From Mesoplasma sp. JKS002658 (GTDB taxonomy: Bacteria; Bacillota_I; Bacilli_A; Mycoplasmatales; Mycoplasmataceae), in NCBI RefSeq assembly GCF_023566355.1, contig NZ_JAKNSW010000002.1, positions 1-64,000 on the forward strand: a stretch of 64,000 nucleotides of DNA. The letters run 5' to 3'. Of the stretch, positions 9,648 through 21,805 are shown one piece after another. The notes beneath the pieces are model-generated. The model made no database searches. It was not told the origin of the DNA and saw nothing but the letters and a program-made list of their open reading frames with translations. Numbering within the stretch: position 1 is the first letter of the stretch; each line of letters begins with the position of its first letter. A program made the position numbers and the translations under genes.

Positions 9648-10516
9648 TCTTTTAAGATTCCTTTCATCAGTTGACGATTTAACCCAATAAAGAGCACAAA
9701 AATTGGTGCCATTGATAAAGTGGTGGTAGCCATTTTTAAATTAACTGTACTTACCACTTTATCAATATGAGCAACCTTACCATAACTATTAACTAAAGTG
9801 ATTGGATCAATGGTATTAATCTTGTATAAGAGCACAGGAATTGTTGCTCACTTTGAATTTGGTTGGAGAATTAAAACAGGTCAAAGCGTACTATTTCAAC
9901 TGGTGATAAAACATAAAATAAAACTGGTAATGATTGAAGGTAAAATTGCTGGCAGGGCGATGGTTCAAAAAAACTCGTTACTATTCATCCCATCAGCTAA
10001 AGCGGCTTTTTTGGTATTTACTCCGATACGATAAAAAGTACTGCGAAACTGATAAATCGTAAAGACATTTCCGACAAAGGGTCAAATTAAAGCAAAGGGA
10101 GTGTTTTGTCATCCTAAATTACTATTAAAGATGAAGCGACCTAATAATAAACTTTCAAAAGGAATTGCCATTAAGGCTGTGAAGATTCACATGACGATTT
10201 TACCTACTCACGTTTGGTAATAATATAAGGCAAACCCGCCCATTGCAGAAAAAAACATTTGCACCAAGGCTAAACAAAGTGTGGTTCACAAACTGTTTAA
10301 AAAGTAGCGTCAAATCGGGTTTCCATCACTTTTAGCAATTGCAAACAAAACCTTATAAGCGTCTGTAGTTCAGTGATGGGGTCAAAGCTTATTACCACTT
10401 GCTAGTTCATTAAAACTTTTAAAACTAGTAATGATCATGAAGAAAAAAGGACTAATTACCAGAAGAGCTCCCAGTGTTAGTAAGCCTATTGTGCTGATTT
10501 TTTTTATTTTTTTCAT
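9635..10516 (-). CDS. ABC sugar permease, MalG-type
   Basis: 293 residues with six predicted spans. The EAA loop that contacts the ATPase is KKAALADGMNSNEFFWTIALP (about residues 190-210), matching the family pattern EAA-x3-G-x9-I-x-LP. The C-terminus ends with the usual short basic tail after FIGLNRQLMKG. It works as a heterodimer with the MalF-type permease upstream and the ATPase at 11320-12342. Its first 65 nt overlap the end of that permease. Confidence 0.85.
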
Positions 10517-11330
10517 AGTTAGTCTTTTTCTTTCTAGTTCAGATTAAACGGTTAATAATAGTCAAGATTAGGATAAAAAACATCAGGGTTACTGATGATG
10601 CCCCAGCCTTACCATAGTTTTGAAATTCATTAATTTGTGAATAAATGTAATAAACAATTGTGTGTCCACCTTTTGCTACGGATTGATCATAAGAAAAGAA
10701 CAAACCAAAGGGGAGAAATTTAAAACCATTAATAATCCCGGTGGTTAACGAATAGAGAATAACGGGAAATACTTCAACGAGATCGATTTTAAAAAATTGT
10801 TGTCAGTTAGGAATTCCATCCGCACTTGCAGCCCGATAAAGGTTTTTATCAACAGCAAGAAAGGCGCTGGTAAACATGATAATCCGAAATGGTAGCGCGC
10901 CAAAAGTACCAAAAACAATAAGAATTACTTTAATCGTAGCGTCATTTTGGTTTTGGGGAGCAAACAAAACTTGAAAGATCATTCCAATTGCTAAGGTTGA
11001 GGTTAGAAAGGGGAGAAAAAAAGCTGATTGTAAAATTCTTGGATGAGCTAGTTTAGAAATTCCCTTAGCGATTAATAAACTGATAAATAAAGTTAAAGGA
11101 ATCGCACAAACTGTATAAATTGTCGTATTGATTAAAGCGTTGGTAAAGTTGACATCAACAAAGATCTGTTTAAATTGGTAAAAAGAGAACTGATACAATC
11201 CTGAATTTGGACGACCGTTAGTAGCATTGTGAAAGACGACATAAATAGGAAAAGCTGCAAAAACCAAAATAAAAGCCAATGCTGGAAATAACCAGTTTAG
11301 TTGATAGATTCACCCATATTTAGGCTTCAT
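10452..11330 (-). CDS. ABC sugar permease, MalF-type
   Basis: 292 residues with six spans. The EAA loop is YRAASADGIPNWQQFFKIDL (about residues 171-190). The last span ends near LILTIINRLI; a polar tail of about 30 residues then runs 65 nt into the next gene, longer than usual for the family. The start overlaps the ATPase stop by 11 nt. It forms the importer core with the MalG-type protein. Confidence 0.82.
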
Positions 11331-12342
11331 GGATTAATTCTCCCTTCAAATCAAAATAAAGTACTTTATTAGAACTTAAGAAAAATTCTTCGTTTGGTAA
11401 TGTTCGGGTGTTGATGTTAAACCCGTTTGATAGTTTTAATTTAAAGTGACTACCTAGGTTTTCGATGTGTTTGATTTTTACTTGACCAAATTGATATTCC
11501 CCATCATCATTGAGTTTCAAGTTTTCTGGTTTTACTCCTACATAACCTGTTGAAGTTTCAAGAATGTTAGTTTCACCTATGAACTTAGCAACTCAGGTAT
11601 TAATTGGGCGATTATAAATTTCGTATGGTTTACCAAATTGAACAACTTCTCCATCCTTCATCACATAAATATAATCACTAATAGAAAGTGCTTCTTCTTG
11701 ATCGTGAGTAACTAGAAGGGTAGGGATTTTTAGTTTTTTAATTAAATCATGGACCCAATCTCGAGTTGAAACCCTTAGGTTGGCATCAAGAGCACTAAAC
11801 GGTTCGTCTAATAATAAAATTGAAGGAGTTTTAACAATCGCTCGGGCTAAAGCTACCCGTTGTTTTTGTCCTCCTGAAAGAGTGGCAACATTTTGCTTGA
11901 CGTGTTTTTCTAAACCTACCAGTTTAGCATATTTTGTTGCTTGTGTTTTTTTATCTTTCTGGTTGCGAATCGGAGTCATGATGTTTTGCAAAACAGTTTT
12001 GTTGTTATATAACGCATAATCTTGAAAGACAACTCCAATTCTGCGTTTTTGGGTGGGAAGATTATTTCACACCTGGTTGTTATAGTTTAAACTACCACTT
12101 TTAACGTCTAAAAATCCAGCAATGACATTTAGAGTAGTGGTTTTCCCTGAACCTGATGGTCCCAGAATCGAGACGATTTCCCCACTTCTGACCTCTAAAT
12201 TAACATCTTTTAAAATTTGACAATTAACCTTTTCTAAGGCTAAACAATAAGAAAATTGCGAATCAAAATCGTTCACAATCTGAATTGCAAGCTCAGATTT
12301 TTTATCCTTAGCATGGTTTCTTTTTCACTGTTTCTTTTTCAT
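11320..12342 (-). CDS. Sugar ABC transporter ATPase (MsmK/UgpC-like)
   Basis: 340 residues, first gene of the leftward importer operon. Walker A is GPSGSGKTT, the signature is [14 protein letters not shown], Walker B is [12 protein letters not shown] and the switch His is in [11 protein letters not shown]-terminal extension of about 90 residues (GVKPENLKL...) matches the regulatory/TOBE domain of MalK-type subunits. TGA Trp codons interrupt a standard-code reading. The ATG at 12342 adds a basic N-terminal stretch (MKKKQWKRNH); a GTG at 12276 is an alternative. Within this window it is the obvious partner of the two permeases. Confidence 0.88.
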
Positions 12343-12348
12343 GTTTTT

Positions 12349-12398
12349 GATTTTACTGTAAATAAAAGTTGAAATGGTTTAACTGTCGATTTTACAGT
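12349..12398 (-). promoter_or_regulatory. Candidate operator in the divergent gap between the ABC operon and gltX
   Basis: Two similar 11-nt elements, GATTTTACTGT (12349-12359) and GATTTTACAGT (12388-12398), lie 39 nt apart just upstream of the ABC operon. The first continues into a near-palindrome TTTACTGTAAA. They could bind a regulator of the sugar operon. The rest of the 237-bp gap holds no gene. Confidence 0.3.
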
Positions 12399-12579
12399 CC
12401 GAGATTATTAGACAGAGAATAAAGGGAATAATTTTTCAGGTAAATATATTAGAAAAGAACAAGTTTTTAATTGGAAACTGCTTTGGAAAAAATGGAAAAA
12501 CTTTTTTAAAGTTTTTTGTTCTTAACTGTTTCTTAAACGAGTTTTGTTAAAATGAAAGCATACAAGGAGAATTGAGTTC

Positions 12580-14085
12580 ATGGAAAATTATAGATTACGT
12601 TATGCCCCTAGTCCGACAGGATATCTACACATTGGAAATACAAGAACAGCATTAATGGATTATTTGTTTGCGAAGCATTATCAGGGAGAGTTTATTTTAA
12701 GAATTGAGGATACTGATTTAGAGCGTAATGTTGATGATGCGATTAGTTCTCAATTTAGTAATTTAATGTGGTTAGGGATTGTTCCTGATGAGGCGATTGT
12801 CGAAGCAAATTCGCCAATTAGTCAAACTAAATACGACCAATTAGTAGCTAAGTATGGTGAATACCAACAATCAAAAAAATTTAGTCACTATGAACAGTTA
12901 GCTCATGACTTAGTTAATGATAATAAGGCTTATTATTGTTTTTGTACACCCCAAGAGTTAGAACTTGATCGTGAAGTCCAAATTGCTCAAGGTAATCCTG
13001 CTCCAATTTATAATCAGAAGTGTAGAGTTTTATCTTCAGAACAAGTGCAAGCAAACCTGGATGCGAAGAAACCTTATTCAATTCGTTTTAAAGTTCTTCA
13101 AAAAAAGGAATATGCTATTGATGATTTAGTGCGGGGACGAGTTAGCTTTGATTCACAAAACATTGGTGACTTTGTGATTTTAAAAACAAATAAAATTGCC
13201 ACTTATAATTTTGCTGTAGTGGTTGATGATCATGATATGAAGATTAGTCATGTTGTTCGGGGTGAAGAACATATCTCCAATACTCCGCGTCAGTTAATGA
13301 TTTATGAAGCTTTTGGTTGAGATGTGCCTGTGTTTGCCCATCTAACTTTAATCGTTGATGAAAACCATAAAAAACTTTCAAAGCGTTCAGGTAATGCTCT
13401 ATTCTTTATCGAGCAATATAGAACTCAAGGTTATTTGCCTCAAGCGTTATTTAACTATATCGCTTTATTGGGATGATCACCAAAAGGTGAACAAGAAATT
13501 CTTTCTAAAGCAGAGTTGATTGCTCAATTTGACCCCCAACGTTTTAGTAAGTCACCAAGTACATTTGATTTAAAAAAGTTACAATGAATGAATTCGGTTT
13601 ATATGAAAAAGATTAGTGAAGTTGAGTATCTAACTTTTATTAAACCTTTTATTGATAAAAATAAGTTTCCTTGAGAAGAGAAAGATGTTGACCTGGTTTG
13701 ACTGGATGCAGTTTTATTGTTATTTAAAAACGAAATTGAATATGGAGAACAAATTAATAATCATCTTGGTTTATTTTTCAATCAAACCAAGTTTAGGAGA
13801 GAAGATTTAGCAGAAATTAAAACTTTTGGTGACTTTAGTCAATTAATTGACATTTTAGAAGACCAGTTAAACAGTCTAGATACTTGAAAAGTAGAGTCAA
13901 TTCAAGAATTGATTAAGAAGGTTGGAATTGAAGCAGAGAAAAAAGGAAAAGCTTTGTTTATGCCCATCAGATTATTTACTACAAAAAGTCTCCACGGACC
14001 AAGTCTTGCCCAAAGTCTGTACTTGTTAGGAAAAGCACAAGTGATGGAAAACATTCGCATAGTAAAGGAACAAAATCATGACTAA
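12580..14085 (+). CDS. gltX: Glutamyl-tRNA synthetase
   Basis: 501 residues, normal for the class I enzyme. The HIGH-type motif is HIGNTRTA (residues 18-25) with the family-typical APSPTG before it, and the KMSKS-type motif is KLSKRSG. A zinc site is suggested by CFC and a later Cys (YNQKC) in the insertion. It charges tRNA-Glu, and in most Mollicutes also mischarges tRNA-Gln for GatCAB. A good ribosome site (AAGGAGAATTG) precedes the ATG, and a TTAAAAT -10-like box lies about 30 nt upstream. It overlaps the HD gene by 8 nt, so the two are probably co-translated. Confidence 0.95.
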
Positions 14086-15289
14086 GAAGAAAAGTTTAAT
14101 TATTCGCGATGCAGTTCATGGTGATATTTATTTTGACCATCCTGTGTTTGCCGAATTAATTGATAGTGCAGAATTTCAACGTCTCCGTAGGGTTGCTCAA
14201 CTTGGTGGTGCTCAATTTGCTTATCCTACTGCCACGCACACGCGTTTTACCCATTCGATTGGTGTTTATTGAGTGATTAAAATGTTTTTAAAAAATCCTC
14301 AAATCAGCAGTGCTTTAACTGTTCACGACCAAGAGTTGGTTTTAATTGCAGGGTTATTACACGATCTTGGTCACGGTCCGTTTTCTCATAGTTTTGAAAA
14401 CATTACTAACCTTCACCATGAAGAATACTCTCAAAAAATTATTGTTAATCCTCAAGGTAACATCGCTTTGATTTTAAATAAGTATGGTTATAATCCTCAA
14501 GATGTAGCTGATATTATTCAAGGAGTTTATCCTAACCAAATTGTTAATTTACTAGTTAGTAGTCAACTCGATGCTGATAGGTTAGATTATTTGAAACGTG
14601 ATGCTTATTTTGCGGGAGTCAACTATTCTTCACTTGATGTGAGTTGGTTAATTAATAATGCGATGGTAGTTGATCAAAAAATTGCTTTTAATTCTAAAGC
14701 AATTTATGCGGTTGAATCATATCTTTTAGGACGCTATCACATGTTTAAACAGGTTTATAACCATAAAATTTCACTTGCTTTTGATGCTTTGATTCAAGTT
14801 TGATTTAAGCGAATCAAGGATTTATATCAATTAAATTATCAGTTTGTTCATCCTCGCATCCTTTACTTTTTTGAAAGTTTGTTAAAAGGTGAAGAACTGA
14901 GTTTAGAACGTTATTTGCAGTTAGATGATTTTACAATGGATGAAATTTTTAAGTTAACTGCTAGTGAGAGTGATTTGATTCTTGCAGATTTATCAACCAA
15001 AATTCTTAACCGTCAGTTCTTTAAAATTTATAAAGAAAACGAAATTGATAAGCAAACAATTCAATCAAGGTTGAGAAAACAAAATTTAGATCCTACCTAT
15101 TACACTTTTCAATCAGAACCTAAAAAACTTTATGTTTATCAAAACGAACATGTTGGAGGTAAGGATGAAGAAATCTATTTTTACCAAAATGACAAGCAAT
15201 TAATTACTCTTAGTGAGCTATCAGAATTGAATAGTTCTTTTGAAAAAATCAACAAAGAAAAAGTGCAACAATATATTTTTATTTTTTAA
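14078..15289 (+). CDS. HD-domain phosphohydrolase (dGTPase/YwfO-like)
   Basis: 403 residues. The conserved start RDAVHGDIYFD leads into the HD core: FQRLRRVAQLGGA, then H-T-R-F-x-H-S-x-G-V (about residues 55-64), LLHDLGHGPFSHSFE (about 94-108) and a later SSQLDADRLDYLKRD. These are the metal ligands of the SAMHD1-like/YwfO group, which hydrolyse (deoxy)nucleoside triphosphates to the nucleoside plus triphosphate. Nucleotide pool control is likely but the substrate is not fixed by sequence. Its start lies inside the last codons of gltX. Confidence 0.85.
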
Positions 15290-15335
15290 ATATTAGTGTA
15301 ATATAAAGAAATGATTTTACTAAAGGAGCGAAGTG

Positions 15336-15755
15336 ATGGCTAAGTTATCCAATGTGGAAATTGCCTACCAGTTTTTACAAGATCATCCCGAAGGAGTAGA
15401 GTTCAATACGGTTTGGAATGAGATTGTCCCTAATATTCATGCTGATAATGAAGATAAAAGTCGCTTAATTGCTGACTTATATGCTGACATGGTGCTTGAT
15501 AATCGGTTTGGATTAACAAGCGATGGGAAGTGAGCATTAAAAAGTTCACTTAGTCTTGATGACGTTAAGAGAAAATATGACTTTGTTGATTCGTTTGATT
15601 ATGACGCCGATTTTGATGATATTGATGATGAGGAATTACCTCATGAGCATAGCGACGATTCTCTTGATGGCGAAGAAACCAACATCGATGAGGATGAGGA
15701 CCAAATTACTGATTTTGATAGTGAAGACTCATACGATGACCACGACGACAACTAG
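15336..15755 (+). CDS. rpoE: RNA polymerase delta subunit
   Basis: 139 residues with the classic two-part layout: an N-terminal HARE-HTH domain (about 1-75, NVEIAYQFLQDHPEG...) and a disordered, almost entirely acidic C-terminal tail. Delta sharpens promoter selectivity and recycles core polymerase in low-GC Gram-positives. The ATG at 15336 has AGGAG at the right distance; a GTG 3 nt earlier would add one Met. It is directly followed by pyrG, the usual Firmicutes gene order. Confidence 0.92.
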
Positions 15756-15804
15756 TTGTTAGAACCTATGTTTTAACGACTATTTTTATTTAAAGGAGAA
15801 AATA

Positions 15805-17424
<1,620 letters not shown>

Positions 17425-17437
17425 ATTATCGACTTTT

Positions 17438-17464
17438 AAAGATCAATTAATAATTGTCTTTTAC
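17438..17464 (+). terminator. Weak terminator after pyrG
   Basis: AAAGATCAATT and AATTGTCTTT pair with a single bulged T and are followed by a short T-rich stretch. It separates the household genes from the citrate island. Confidence 0.4.
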
Positions 17465-17523
17465 CAATAAAGAGATACAATCTCTAAGTAGATAAAGAAT
17501 AGTTAACAATAATCGATAGAAAT

Positions 17524-17541
17524 GAGGTTTCTTTAAAGAAA
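17524..17541 (+). promoter_or_regulatory. Ribosome site and palindrome at the start of the citrate transporter fusion
   Basis: GAGG (17524-17527) is 13 nt from the ATG, unusually far. A perfect 14-nt palindrome TTTCTTTAAAGAAA (17528-17541) fills the gap, so folding could bring the ribosome site closer or mask the start. Confidence 0.35.
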
Positions 17542-20500
17542 TGGAATTACTCTTAACTCCTGAAGAGATTGAACATCAGATTAAAGACACTGCAATTGGT
17601 GAGAGAAAGGTCGCAATCACGACTAAGCGGATGGATGTTTGACAAAAGAGTCAAAAAATAGAACTGCAAGACCAGTATGATCAAGCAGTTAGAAAAATTC
17701 AAATTGCTTTGTTAAAGAAAAAGAATCAAGTAGAACTTTCTAAGTATCGTTTGAAAGCTAGAGAAAGTTTAGCTGATTTTGATGTCTACCAAGCAAAAAT
17801 TTTAGAAATTAAAACTAGTAAAATTAATGCTAAACTTGACCAAGCGAAGTTTAATCATGATTTAGAGGTGAAAAAACTTCACCATTCTCAAGATGAAAAG
17901 GTTACTCTTTTAAACCAAGCCTCTACTAAATTAATTAATAATTTAAAGGAAAATAAGGATTTAACAACAGTTTTAGCCACGATTAATGCTAAACACGATT
18001 TGAAGATAAAAGAAGTTGAACTGCAAAAAGAAAGTCGTTTAACTTTGATTAAAAATCACTACGATCAAAACTTTGCTCGTCTTGATGGAAATAGGCTTCG
18101 TAGTCTAAAGGTAAACCAAGAAAAACTTCATCGTCTTGAAGTTGATAATGTTGCAGAGATTAATCAGGATTATGTTCTTGAAATTGAACAAATTGAGGCT
18201 CAAACTGCTAAAAGATTTAAGAATGCTGATGCTAGTTATGAGAAACTAGTGCGTTTTTATGCGCGAGGAAATGAATGAAAGTTAAAAAAAATTGCCAACC
18301 GTAAACAAAAGAATTTAGCATCAATCCAGAATTATCATGATATCCAGATCATGAAGGCGCAACAAAGAAGAGATGATGCAATTAAGGTTAATCAGGAAAA
18401 ACTTGTTCAATTTAGAGAAACTTATGCTCAACTGGTGGAATCAATTAATACTAAGTTTATTAAAGAAAGTCAAATTCTTGAAGAACAAACTACTAAAAGA
18501 ATTGCTAAAGCGAACTTTGATTACCAAAAAGATCTTGAGTTTTATCACGCTAAGCAAGAAGTTTTATTAGCAAGTGCTAAGCAACGAGATTATCAAGGTT
18601 TTGACCAGAAAAAAGCTGCAATCGAAACGAAGTTTAAAACTCGAACTGAAAAGATTCAAAATCGTACTTTGAAAAAAATAGCTAGTTTGGATAAAAAACT
18701 TGACCAAGCATGAGAAAAACATGATAAAAAACTGGCAATTTTAGAAGGTACTCATATTGTTAAAGCTCAAAAGGGTCACGACCGTTTTTTAGTAAAACCA
18801 CCTTTAACTGATAATGAGTTAAGAAAATTACAATTAACTAATAATGCAATCATTAACGATTTAAAAGAGTACCAAGTTAGCCAAATTGGTAAGTATGAAC
18901 ACCAAATCGACTTGTTGACTCAAAATTTAAACCAAGGAATGATTGATATTGATGATGGAGTAAAGTCAAATGTTGATCAAGCTTCAAAAACCAATATTAG
19001 TAAGGTCAACCGTAAGTATGACAAGAAAAACTTTAAGGCTAATTACCAAAAAGAAGCTAATAAATTGATTGAAGAAGACCGATGAAACCATCACTCTGCT
19101 CACCAATTGCTAGTTGATCTTTATAATCGTTCTGATAAAAACTATACTCCAGTTTCAATTCTGACAACTGACCTTTATCAAGGACAGAAAACCAAATTCC
19201 AAAACTGATGATTAAGTATCAGAATTAAGTATGCTCGTTGTCGCGAATGAAGTTTCAAAGAGTGAATTAGTTTAAAAATTTGGGGAATGCCAGTTTATGT
19301 TTATGCTGTTTTGTTTGGAATAATGGCTGCAGTATTGGCTACTGGCTATGCAGAAGTTAATATGATGTACCCAGCCTTTCTTTTGTTCACAATTGCCATT
19401 ATTGGTGGAACAATCTTTAGTAAGGTGCCAATTTGAAATAAATACCTAGGAGGAGCAGTTATGGGTTGTCTCTTCATTGGTGCATTCCTAGTTTATTTCA
19501 ATGCTATTCCCAAAGATGGTGATGTTTATAAAAGTATTAAGACTTGGTTTAATAGTCAAGGTTTCTTAGACTTTTATATCTCAGTTATCTTAATCTGTGC
19601 AGTGATTGTTGTTCCCCGAAGAATTTTATTAAAAGCATTGGGAGGATTTATCATTATCCTAGCGATTGGTTCTTTGGCTGGTGCTGGAACTGGAATTCTG
19701 GGAGGATTAATGGTCGGATTCTCTTCAAAGAAAACCATTATTAACTATATTCTCCCAATTCTGGGAGGAGGAAATGGTGCTGGTGCGGTGCCGATGAGTC
19801 AAGTTATTGGTAATAACTGGGGTCAAGCTGTCGGAGATGCTTGGTACTCAAAAGCAATTGCAATTACTGTTATTGCTAACATCTTTTCAATTTTATTTGC
19901 TGCAATTCTTTCAGGAGTAGGAAGAGCAAAACCAGAAATGTCAGGAGGAGGAAACTTATCAAGAAGTAATATTCATATTATTGAAGATAAGGTACAACTA
20001 AAAGATCGTAATACTGCAGCTGCTCTGGTAATGGTTTTAGGAATTTATGTGCTTTCAACGATTATTTCGAGTCAAATTTTAACCAAAGACCGGATTCATA
20101 TCACCTTACCAAACTACGCGTGAATGATTATTATTTGTTTAGCCTTAAACTTTACTAATGTTATTCCGCGTGATATGAAAGCAGGAATGGAAAAAATCCA
20201 AACCTTCATTTCAAAACAAACTACTTGATTGGTAATGTTGGCAATTGGAATTACCAGCATTGATTTAAAAGCCTTTATTAATGCGTTGACTGGTGAAACT
20301 TTCTTAATTACCTTGTTAACTTGTCTTGGTGCTACTTTAGTCCCGATGCTATTAGCGAAATTATTTATGTTCTATCCAGTTGAGGCAGGAATTACAGCTG
20401 GATGTTGTATGACAGCTCAGGGGGGAGCTGGAGTAATTGGAGTTTTAGGAGCATCAAACCGGATGAAACTGATGCCTTATGGACAAATCTCAACCAGAAT

Positions 20501-20570
20501 TGGGGGCAGTGTTGTCTTGATCATAGCTTCAGTGCTCTTCTCTAGTTGAAACCCACAGGTGTTTGCCTAA
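17541..20570 (+). CDS. Coiled-coil protein fused to a 2-hydroxycarboxylate (citrate) transporter
   Basis: One uninterrupted frame of 1009 codons (TGA = Trp). Residues 1-560 are highly charged coiled coil with an internal repeat of about 93 residues: both copies begin NQEKL (near 192 and 285) and contain QT-x-KR...Y-x-K...FY. Residues about 578-1009 are the 2HCT/CitS fold: ten or more spans and the two reentrant-loop motifs GGGNGAG (near 742) and AQGGAGVIG (near 961). CitS, CitP and MaeN are about 440 residues with no such extension. It heads the cit cluster, so citrate or malate import is the likely job; the coiled coil may tether or sense at the cytoplasmic face. Confidence 0.85.
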
Positions 20571-20618
20571 AATTGTGAAAAAGTTTTAAAATTGAGTTAG
20601 AAGAAAAGAGGAAATAGA

Positions 20619-20891
20619 ATGAAAATTACCAAAAAAGTGATGAGTGGAAGTGTCGAATCTGGGGATATTTTAGTAACTTTTGAACCAAGTGAAAACCAAG
20701 GTTTAGATATTAGATTAACTTCTACTTTTGATAAACAATACCACAACAATATTTTAGAAGTTGTTCGACAAACTTTAAAAGAAAACAACATTGACCAGGG
20801 TGTGGTAATTTTAAATGATCAAGGTGCGTTGCCAGGAGCAATCAAGGCCCGAGTTTTAACTGCCATTCAACGGATGGGAGAAACTAATTAA
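20619..20891 (+). CDS. citD: Citrate lyase acyl carrier protein (gamma)
   Basis: 90 residues. Ser14 in SGSVESGD is the expected attachment site of the phosphoribosyl-dephospho-CoA arm, at the same number as in the well-studied enzyme. It carries the acetyl/citryl thioester between the alpha and beta subunits. Its stop TAA shares one A with the ATG of citE. It is preceded by GAAAAGAGG as ribosome site. Confidence 0.93.
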   Translation: MKITKKVMSGSVESGDILVTFEPSENQGLDIRLTSTFDKQYHNNILEVVRQTLKENNIDQGVVILNDQGALPGAIKARVLTAIQRMGETN

Positions 20892-21805
20892 TGAAAGGTT
20901 GAACCAGAACTACACCAAGAAAACACATGCTTTTTGTTCCAGCAAACAAACCAGCTAATTTTCGTGATTTACCAATTTATCATCCAGACACGGTGATGTT
21001 TGATTTAGAAGATGCAATTTCTTTTAGTGAGAAAGATTCTTCACGCTTAATGCTAAGAGAAATGTTAAAAACTCTTGATTACAATACTTATGGAATTGAG
21101 GTTTGTGTCCGAATCAACGGGATTGAGACGCCATGATATGAACTTGATATTGCTGCTTGTATTGAAGGTGGGGTTAACATGATTCGTTTGCCTAAAACTG
21201 AAAGTGCTGCTGATATTCAACAAACTGTTGCTTTATTAGAAAAGTACGAACAACAATTTAAAGCAGATAAAACTTTAATTTTTGCTGCAATTGAATCAGC
21301 AAAAGGGGTTTTAAATGCTAATGAAATTTGTCAAGCCTCAGAACGGGTTGTAGGATTAGCATTAGGTGGAGCTGACTATTTAGTTGACATTCACGGAACT
21401 AAAACTGCTCCTAACCGCCAAGAGTTATTGTATGGTCGTCAACACCTAATTCACGTTGCTCATGCTCATAAAATTGATGTTTTTGATGTGATTTATGGTA
21501 ATACTGCTGATGAACAAGGTTTTATTGAAGAAACCAAGTATGCTTTTGGTTTAGGTTTTTCTGGAAAATCATGTATTCACCCCAACCAAGTGCGTTTAAT
21601 TAACAACATTGTTTGTCCTACTCCTGACCAAGTAAAATACGCTGTGGGAATGGTTAATGCCTTTAATGAATCAGTAAAAAAAGGTCAAGGAGTATTTTTA
21701 TACCAAGGAACGATGGTTGATAAACCAATTGTAGAAAAGCAACAAGAAATTGTTGCTTTAGCAAAAGAATTTAACTTATTGAGGGGAGATGAAATCAATG
21801 AGTAA
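20891..21805 (+). CDS. citE: Citrate lyase beta subunit (citryl-ACP lyase)
   Basis: 304 residues. The family start RKHMLFVPANKP and the metal/substrate motif VMFDLEDAI are present, followed by VRINGIETPW, RLPKTES and ALGGADYLVDI. It cleaves citryl-ACP to oxaloacetate and acetyl-ACP. The start overlaps the citD stop (TAATG), which favours the ATG at 20891 over the Met at 20927. The end overlaps citF by 8 nt. Confidence 0.95.

Noticed and set aside
13318-13320. Apparent frameshift or premature stop in gltX (TGA)
   Set aside because: TGA falls at conserved Trp positions here and in dozens of other genes; it is code 4, not damage.
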